A stretch of DNA of 64,000 nt, taken from Argentina anserina (lineage: Eukaryota > Streptophyta > Magnoliopsida > Rosales > Rosaceae). The notes beneath the pieces were generated by a model. That model searched no databases and was not told where the DNA came from. It was given only the letters and a program-made list of their open reading frames with translations. A program made the translations under genes and the position numbers. The stretch spans positions 21,588,395 to 21,652,394 of the forward strand of contig NC_065878.1 in assembly GCF_933775445.1 (NCBI RefSeq), in the 5' to 3' direction. Below, in pieces: positions 57,910 through 64,000 of this stretch (within the stretch, counting starts at the first letter, position 1; the number at the start of each line of letters is the position of its first letter).

Positions 57910-59769
57910 ATGGCTACACAAGACGAGGGTCCAGCGATCGGTATTGATCTTGGAACAACTTACTCATGTGTTGGAATTTGGCAGAATGGTCGCGTTGAGA
58001 TTATAGCAAATGAACAGGGCAATAGAACAACACCATCTTATGTTTCTTTTACCAACAATGGGCGTTTAATTGGCGATGCTGCTAAGAATCAAGTTTCTAT
58101 GAACCCTATCAACACTGTGTTTGATGCAAAGAGGTTGATTGGTAGAAAATTCAGCGACGCCTCTGTTAGAAGTGACATGAAGTTGTGGCCTTTTAAGGTT
58201 CGTGGTGTCGGGGACAAACCCATAATTGTGGTTAACTACAATAATATGGAGAAGAAATTTGCTGCTGAGGAGATATCTTCCATGATTCTTGTTAAAATGC
58301 GTGAAATAGCAGAAGCCTACATCGGCTCACCAGTAAAAGATGTTGTTGTGACTGTGCCGGCATACTTCAATGACTTTCAGCGTCAGGCGACAAAAGATGC
58401 CGGTTTGATTGCGGGTATGAATGTCATACGTATTATCAATGAGCCAACAGCAGCTGCCATTGCCTATGGTCTTAACAAAAGAGACACAATTGTTGGTGGA
58501 AAAAATGTTCTTGTATTTGATCTTGGTGGTGGGACTTTTGATGTTTCTCTTCTTAAGATTGAAGAAGGAATTTTTGAGGTGAAAGCTACTGCTGGAGATA
58601 CCCATCTTGGAGGTGAAGATTTTGACAATAGAATGGTGGCCTATTTCATACAAGAGTTCAAGAGGAAGCATGAAAAAGACATCAGTAACAATCGAAAAGC
58701 AATAAGAAGGCTGAGAACATCTTGTGAGAGAGCAAAGAGAACGCTTTCTTCCACCAGCCAAACTAGCATTGAAATTGATTCTTTATTTGAAGGTATCGAC
58801 TTTTACTCTACATTAACAAGGGCAAAATTTGAGGAGCTCAACGTGGATCTCTTCACAAAATGCATGGAGCCGTTGGAAAAGTGTTTGAGAGATGCTAAAA
58901 TGGACAAGAGCGATGTTCATGATGTTGTACTCGTAGGTGGATCAACTAGAATTCCCAAAATACAACAACTATTGCAGGATTTTTTCAATGGTAAGGCGCT
59001 TTGCAAAGGCATCAACCCTGATGAGGCAGTTGCATATGGTGCGACTGTGCAAGCTGCAATCATGAGTGGTGAAGGTAAAGTTGAGAAGGTTCAGGATTTA
59101 CTACTATTGGATGTCACTCCACTTTCTCTTGGGATAAGAAATTCAAAGGGAGTTATGGATGTTTTAATCCCAAGAAACACTGCCATCCCCACCAAGAAAG
59201 AAAGGATATACACAACTGGTTACAGTGGACAGACACTTATGACAATTTCTGTGTACGAGGGCGAAAGATTAACACCGAGAGAGAACACATTGTTGGGTAG
59301 ATTTGAGCTCTCAGGCATCAGTCCTGCGTTAATGGGAGTGCCGGATATAAGCATATGTTTTGAGATTGATAACAACGGAATATTGGTTGTCTCTGCCGAG
59401 GAGAAGCTAACGGGAAACAAGAACAAGCTCATAATCTCTAATAGCTACAAAAGCAGGTTATCTAAGGAGGAAATTGAGAGGATGATCAAGGAGGCGGATA
59501 AGTGCAAACTAGAAGACGAGGAGTATAAGAAGAAAATGGAGGCTAAAATTGCGTTGGAAAACTACGCATATGACATAAGGCAAAGACTATATAGTCACTC
59601 AAATATCGATCCAGAAGTGAAGAAGAATATTGCAGATGAGGTTGGGAAAGTTATTCACTGGATTGGGAGTGAGAACCAGCTCCAAAGTCATGAAGAAATT
59701 GAGAAAAAGATGAAAAAGCTAGAGAAGCTCTGTGATCCTATATATGGCAAAGATGTAGCCGGGAGTTGA
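57910..59769 (+). CDS. Cytosolic-type Hsp70, diverged, without EEVD tail
   Basis: 619 aa, intronless. An ATP-dependent chaperone of the cytosolic Hsp70 family. All three family signatures are visible: IDLGTTYS near residue 13, [14 protein letters not shown] near 202-215, and [20 protein letters not shown] near 340. The hydrophobic interdomain linker [14 protein letters not shown] and the substrate-binding domain follow. The lid is short and ends [11 protein letters not shown]. Typical plant cytosolic Hsp70s have about 645-655 residues, a Gly-rich end and the terminal EEVD that binds TPR co-chaperones such as HOP and CHIP. Several otherwise conserved positions in the substrate domain are changed (for example [19 protein letters not shown]). 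The lack of the usual intron near codon 72 suggests a heat-inducible type or a retrocopy. Nucleotide-binding residues look intact. Confidence 0.93.
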   Translation: MATQDEGPAIGIDLGTTYSCVGIWQNGRVEIIANEQGNRTTPSYVSFTNNGRLIGDAAKNQVSMNPINTVFDAKRLIGRKFSDASVRSDMKLWPFKVRGVGDKPIIVVNYNNMEKKFAAEEISSMILVKMREIAEAYIGSPVKDVVVTVPAYFNDFQRQATKDAGLIAGMNVIRIINEPTAAAIAYGLNKRDTIVGGKNVLVFDLGGGTFDVSLLKIEEGIFEVKATAGDTHLGGEDFDNRMVAYFIQEFKRKHEKDISNNRKAIRRLRTSCERAKRTLSSTSQTSIEIDSLFEGIDFYSTLTRAKFEELNVDLFTKCMEPLEKCLRDAKMDKSDVHDVVLVGGSTRIPKIQQLLQDFFNGKALCKGINPDEAVAYGATVQAAIMSGEGKVEKVQDLLLLDVTPLSLGIRNSKGVMDVLIPRNTAIPTKKERIYTTGYSGQTLMTISVYEGERLTPRENTLLGRFELSGISPALMGVPDISICFEIDNNGILVVSAEEKLTGNKNKLIISNSYKSRLSKEEIERMIKEADKCKLEDEEYKKKMEAKIALENYAYDIRQRLYSHSNIDPEVKKNIADEVGKVIHWIGSENQLQSHEEIEKKMKKLEKLCDPIYGKDVAGS

Positions 59770-60149
59770 TACCTTGTACTTCACTTGCTCGATCATGAAT
59801 TAAGAGACTAAATCAGTTGTGTTGTTGTGTTTTGTTCTTGTATACTGTCATCAGTTGTTCGAAGTAATTAAGATTTTTTTTTATACCTTCGAAGTATTTC
59901 TCAAGTGTGTGATTGCTGTTAGTTATCTAAGTGAACATATATACATCAATGGAGATGAGATCTATCTTTGGAGCTTGCTGTGCCACTCTAGTGTTCATAC
60001 CTTTTTTCCATAATAAAAAATCTTTAGGGGTATGATTCTCATTAATGCATTTTTCAAATCGATAAATTATATTCGAAATTCTGTTGAATCAGTTCTCTGA
60101 GTAATGATATATAGCTTCTTTAATCTACCTTGGATGTGCTTCAAAGCGT
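59770..60149. other. 3' UTR and spacer after Hsp70, nothing else seen
   Basis: AT-rich DNA; no open frame of note. Confidence 0.5.
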
Positions 60150-60560
60150 TCTTGAATCAGATCGAGGACATTATATAGGCCTCAATAGCACTTCTATCAT
60201 CTGTATCTGTAATTTTAATATGCCACCAGAACCTCAGATAATCATGTATTAATGTGTGGAATCTGCTATAATTTAATTAATCTAATCAAGCTCAAAATTG
60301 AAAATAAACACGCGGTAGGTTAGTAGTTTTATTTTGTAACTTATGTCAAACATCAACAAGTAAAACCCTAGATCAGCAATGACTAAAGGCTTCTACGAGT
60401 CCAATCCTCTATCCATCATCATCATCCTTACTCTCTCTAGTCTCTACGTCGTCCAGTCTACACACACTGGCGAAAATCTTCATCGGCAGCTCAAAATTGT
60501 ATCCAATGTTAGGCTCTAAGTTGAAGAGTCCAGCTGCAGCTTAAGAGTTCAGACTTTACT
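60150..60560 (+). pseudogene. 3' remnant of a second AAA-ATPase locus (duplicated flank)
   Basis: Collinear with 62165-62580: both hold AGGACATTA.ATAGGCCTCA, the CCACCAGAACCTCAGATA..CATGT stretch, CACGCGGTAGGT, and TTCTACGAGTCCAATCCTCT. It represents the last codons and 3' flank of an upstream AAA-ATPase copy whose body has been lost. This shows the locus was tandemly duplicated. Confidence 0.8.
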
Positions 60561-60635
60561 GTTTTGAAAAGGATTCCTCCCTCTTCAAGGATAGTTTATG
60601 TTTATATTTTCCTATTGGATTTAGTGATTCTACAC

Positions 60636-60641
60636 TATAAA
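60636..60641 (+). promoter_or_regulatory. TATA box of the AAA-ATPase gene
   Basis: CACTATAAAGGTCC, 130 bp upstream of the ATG at 60766. Confidence 0.55.
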
Positions 60642-60765
60642 GGTCCCCCATTCTTAAAAGAAAGACAAGGTCCTTGATAGAAGATAGGCTTGAGCTAAAC
60701 CAAAAGCTAAGAATCAAAGAAATTTCTCTAGTCTCTTAGCAACCAAACAGCTAGCTAGTATCAGA

Positions 60766-62182
60766 ATGAGCACCTTGTTCACAACTGCAGGCAGCATTGC
60801 TGCAACACTGATGTTGAGCCGTTCCATGGTGGATCAAGTCTTTAACGACTCATTCCTCAGGAAACTCTGGGGCATAGTCTGGGCTTACTTCTGGTCTGAG
60901 ATGACTTTCGTCCTCGTGGAGTACACCGAAGTTGGAGAACGGAGTCAATTATACGACTCTGTGGAACCCTACCTCCGTGCCAAAATTGGCAGCAAAACAG
61001 AACGTGTCAGAGTCAGCAAAACAACTAGACAAAAGACCACTAGCTTTACCCTCGACGACGATCAAGAAGTCACGGACACGTATGAAAACTTCACTATTAT
61101 GTGGCGTTATGTATGTGTGCATTGAACCAAAGGATCATCACTTCGAAGAAAAACGTTACTATGAACTGACTTTTAACAAGAAGCACAGAGCAAGAATGGA
61201 CTCCTACTTAGACTACGTCGTTGCTCAAGCTCAAGAGATCAAAAATGCCGAAAAGGTTCTCAGGATATATTCTCGTCGCACTTCAGGTACCTACAAATAC
61301 TGGGAATCAACAATACTAGAGCATCCTCGTACTTTTGAGACACTGGCCATGGATCCAATGGAGAAGAAAAAGGTCATGGACGATTTGGATATGTTTGTGC
61401 GGAGGAAGGAGTTCTATAAGAATGTAGGCAAGGCTTGGAAGAGATGCTACTTGTTATATGGTCCTCCTGGAACTGGCAAATCCAGCTTGATTGCGGCCAT
61501 GGCAAATTACCTACACTACAACATATATGATTTGGAGCTTACAAGCATCTCCAACAATTCTGATTTGAGGCAGTCTTTGCTGTCTACCACCAATCGCTCT
61601 ATTTTGATTATTGAGGACATAGATTGCACCGTAGGTATAGAGAACCGGGATAAAGAGGAGGAATCAGATGATGAGGAAGTCCTTGTACTTACTAAGAAGG
61701 ACAAGAACGAACTGAAGCAACAAAGTGTGACGCTGTCGGGGCTGCTGAACTTCATTGATGGCCTGTGGTCAAGCTGTGGTGATGAGAGAATCATCGTGTT
61801 CACCACCAACTTGAAGGATAAACTAGACTCTGCACTGTTGCGTCCGGGACGAATGGACATGCATATACACATGTCGTATTGCACTCCGAGTGGATTCAAG
61901 ATCCTGGCTTCTAGGTACCTTGGCGTTCATGATCATCCTCTCTTTGGAGAAATTGAAGGGCTGATAGAGACAACAGAGGTCACCCCGGCACAGGTTGCTG
62001 AACAGCTACAAGTGAGTTATGATTCTAATGTTGCTCTGGCAGAGCTTGTGAAATTCATCAAAGAAAAGAAGGAGGAGGATGAAAACAAAAAGAAGAAAGA
62101 AGAAGCCGAAGCAGAAGCAAAGAAGCTAAAGAGGAAAAGGTTGCTGGCTCTTTTCCGGAAAAAGATCAAGGACATTACATAG
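60766..62182 (+). CDS. AAA-ATPase, HSR4/AtBCS1-like, with a 4-bp frameshift in its N-terminal third
   Basis: BCS1-like plant AAA-ATPase family (mitochondrial outer membrane or ER proteins induced by stress and pathogens). The natural start MSTLFTTAGSIAATLML gives the N-terminal membrane anchor and the AAA-associated domain, but this frame stops at 61123 (119 codons). The rest continues in another frame (open from 60932 to 62182): YYELTFNKKHRARMD, HPRTFETLAMD, Walker A GPPGTGKS near 61470, Walker B ILIIEDIDC near 61612, GLLNFIDGLWSSCGDERI, arginine finger LRPGRMDMHI, and a Lys/Glu-rich tail. The switch lies in TATGTATGTGTGCATTGAA (61108-61126), where the paralogous pseudogene has TATGTATGCATTGAA, i.e. 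a 4-bp TGTG gain here. The ATPase half is intact, so it is either a recent pseudogene, a sequencing error or a gene reduced to a soluble C-terminal product. Confidence 0.82.
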
Positions 62183-62588
62183 GCCTCAATAGCACTGCTA
62201 TCATCTGTATCTTTAATTTTTATCTGCATGATATTTTATCTCTTCTATATATGCCACCAGAACCTCAGATACTCATGTTTTAATGTGTAGAATCTGCTAA
62301 GTTTTAATCTAATCAAGTTCATATATTTTAAATTAACACGCGGTAGGTCAATACTTTGATTTTCTAACTTATGTCGAACATGTACAAGTAAAACCTTTTC
62401 TTTACCTACTAATGTAGACCAGCAATGGCAGAAGAATTCTACGAGTCCAATCCTCTATCCACCATCATCATCCTTACTCTCTCGATCGTCCGGTCTACCC
62501 CCATTTCTGAAAATCTTTATCAGAAGCTCAAAATTATAGGCTCCAAGTCGAAGAGACTTTCAGCTGCAGCCTCTCCAATCTCTGCATT
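62183..62588 (+). repeat. 3' flank of the AAA-ATPase gene, second copy of the duplicated flank
   Basis: Matches 60170-60560. A 79-codon frame starts here at 62425 (MAEEFYESNPLSTIIILTLS); the corresponding frame in the other copy is disrupted and its last part runs into the PPR gene, so I do not call it a gene. The homology stops at about 62588, where PPR coding sequence begins on the other strand. Confidence 0.7.
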
Positions 62589-63995
62589 CCATAAAGGTAG
62601 CAAGCACATAGCAATGCACCCCACACAGTTGGACCAGCCTCAAACTCCATCCCCTCCACTATGATAGCATAAGCTTTGTCAATTAGACCTGCCCTTCCAT
62701 AAAGATTTAAAATACAAGCATAATGACGTAATGTTCCATAATCGGGTCAATTCTATATCTGTTTTTCATGGTAGAAAACAATCTCTCCCCATCTTTCACC
62801 AAACCCAAATGTGCACAAGCAGAGAGCACCGACACGAATGTGATAGCGTCTGGAAAGGCACCACCATTCTCCATCTGCTTAAAGTACAGCAAAGCTTCTC
62901 GGCTTTTAGCATGAGCTGAAATGATAGTGTTCCAGGTCACCACATCCCTCTCAGGCATTTGAAAAACAGCCAACGTGCTCGCTTCAACTTTCCGAGATTG
63001 GAATATGAAGCAATCAAGGAGTTGGCAGTGGATAGGTTCCACTCAACTCCTTGGTGAATCGTCCACCCATGAATTTGAACAACAAGCTCCAGTGATGGCA
63101 CCGTGGTGAGAATTGTGGAAACAGAAACCGAGTCCGGCTGGTACCCTTCTCTAACCATCTGCTGAAAAATGTCAAATGCCTGCAACAAAAGGCCATGGCG
63201 AATATAAGCAGTGAGCATTGTGTTCCAAGAAACCTTGTCCCGGCTACCAATCTTATCGAAAACCTTCCTAGCCTTCACAATATCACCACATTTAGCGTAC
63301 ATGTCCACCAATGCATTAAGCACAAACCTATCACCAGAAAAACCCAAACGCACCACATGCCTATGCACAGCCTCACCAATCTGAACAAACCCGATTCCCC
63401 CACAAGCTTTCAAAACTCGAGGGAATGTAAACCGGTCCGGTTCAACACCCTCCTCCTCCATTTGAAAATACAATGCCATTGCATCTTCATACAAACCCAG
63501 CTCAGCATACCCGGAAATAAGTGAATTCCAAGCAAAAGCCGACAAGTCTCTCTTGGGCATTTGGTCGAACACCTGATGTGCTTCCTCAATGAGCCCACAT
63601 GACGCGTAGAGGCAAAGAAGCTTAGATGAGAGCCCTACATTTTTACGTAAAAGTTTTCTGGGTATGAGTCTGTGGACTCGGAGACAGTAGTCCATGGCGT
63701 CCAGTTTGTAACATGTTTCTAAAAGGGAAGCAAAGGTTTCAGTGTCGACGTCTATGCCCTTTTCGCTGGAGGCTTCGAGGTCTCTAATGATGGCTTCGAG
63801 GGCTTGGAGCTTGGTCTGGGTTTGGGGTTTATGGTAGACAATGAGAGGGGTTGGGGATGAGTTTGAGAAAGATAGGAGCTTGGTGCTTTGCTTTTGATGA
63901 AGCTGCCTAGTTCTCTTGCTTCTCTTGCTGTTAGAGGAGCAGTGGATATTGAGGTTTGGTGTGTGCAGATTCAGGGGTTGCAAAGTGGTCACCAT
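62589..63995 (-). pseudogene. OTP70-like E-class PPR protein, frameshifted and 3'-truncated
   Basis: The minus strand starts MVTTLQPLNLHTPNLN at 63995 with a presumed organelle-targeting N-terminus. PPR repeats follow: SLLETCYKLDAM, VFDQMPKRD..AWNSLISGYAEL, VEPDRFTFPRVLKACGGIG, VLNALVDMYAKCGDIVKARK, VSWNTMLTAYIRHGLLLQAF. The word choice closely matches Arabidopsis OTP70 (At4g25270), a chloroplast protein needed for rpoC1 splicing. The frame breaks at a T-run (five A on the plus strand, 62962-62966) and resumes at VFQMPERDVVTWNTIISAHA. It breaks again at 62720-62732, where an 8-bp duplication-like insertion reads TAATG-ACG-TAATG on the plus strand. The E-motif EAGPTVWGALLCACYLYG is readable to 62589, then coding ends abruptly at the AAA-ATPase flank, losing about 50 residues. 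Three independent lesions indicate a pseudogene. Confidence 0.9.
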
Positions 63996-64000
63996 TTGGG

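Noticed and set aside
1..64000. CRISPR arrays, bacterial operons, rRNA or tRNA genes
   Set aside because: Plant nuclear DNA; no array of direct repeats with unique spacers and no convincing cloverleaf with tRNA A/B boxes was noticed. A tRNA scan could not be run.

Overview
The window is nuclear DNA from a flowering plant, most likely a eudicot. It is AT-rich with long gene-poor spacers. Its genes are plant families: pectin methylesterase/invertase inhibitors, an MHK-type kinase, a BCS1/HSR4-like AAA-ATPase and an OTP70-like PPR protein. It also carries Ty3/gypsy chromoviruses, hAT and Mutator-like MITEs and solo LTRs. The protein sequences suggest a rosid, perhaps Rosaceae, but nothing here proves the family.

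Layout. 1-0.8 kb: 5' part of an MHK-like kinase on the minus strand, running off the edge. 2-14 kb: three intronless PMEI-domain genes (minus, plus, minus) separated by AT-rich spacers that hold four small DNA transposons whose target-site duplications can be read, plus one Harbinger-type MITE. 16 kb: an intronless SERK-ectodomain-like secreted LRR protein. 16.7-51.3 kb: three copies (A, B, C) of a segment carrying a J-domain/C2H2 zinc-finger gene. A is truncated and has lost its start codon; B and C are full-length ORFs. All three have HWD where a J domain normally has HPD.

The A/B junction is split by four nested events: a 9-bp-TSD MITE sits exactly on the junction, a solo LTR (5-bp TSD) lies in the MITE, and a Tekay/Del-type gypsy element (LTRs about 2.5 kb, 5-bp TSD) lies in that LTR. 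Separately, a Reina-type gypsy element (LTRs about 0.2-0.26 kb) sits upstream of gene B. Two further solo LTRs of the Tekay-like family lie downstream of gene B and inside an AAA-ATPase pseudogene. Copy C has its own poly(A)-tailed retroposon and a tandem array grown from its 3' end.

51.5-53.3 kb is a hAT element with a transposase remnant. 54.8-55.8 kb holds a small unrecognised gene and a possible exon. 57.9-59.8 kb is an intronless cytosolic-type Hsp70 without the EEVD tail. 60.1-62.6 kb is a partly duplicated AAA-ATPase locus whose main copy has a 4-bp frameshift. The window ends in a frameshifted, 3'-truncated OTP70-like PPR gene on the minus strand.

The genes form no operon or obvious pathway. 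The most notable gene-level pattern is a family of J-like proteins with a changed catalytic tripeptide about 10 kb from an Hsp70 that lacks its C-terminal co-chaperone tail. The most notable structural pattern is the datable stack of insertions, including an LTR that carries a piece of its own gag-protease region.
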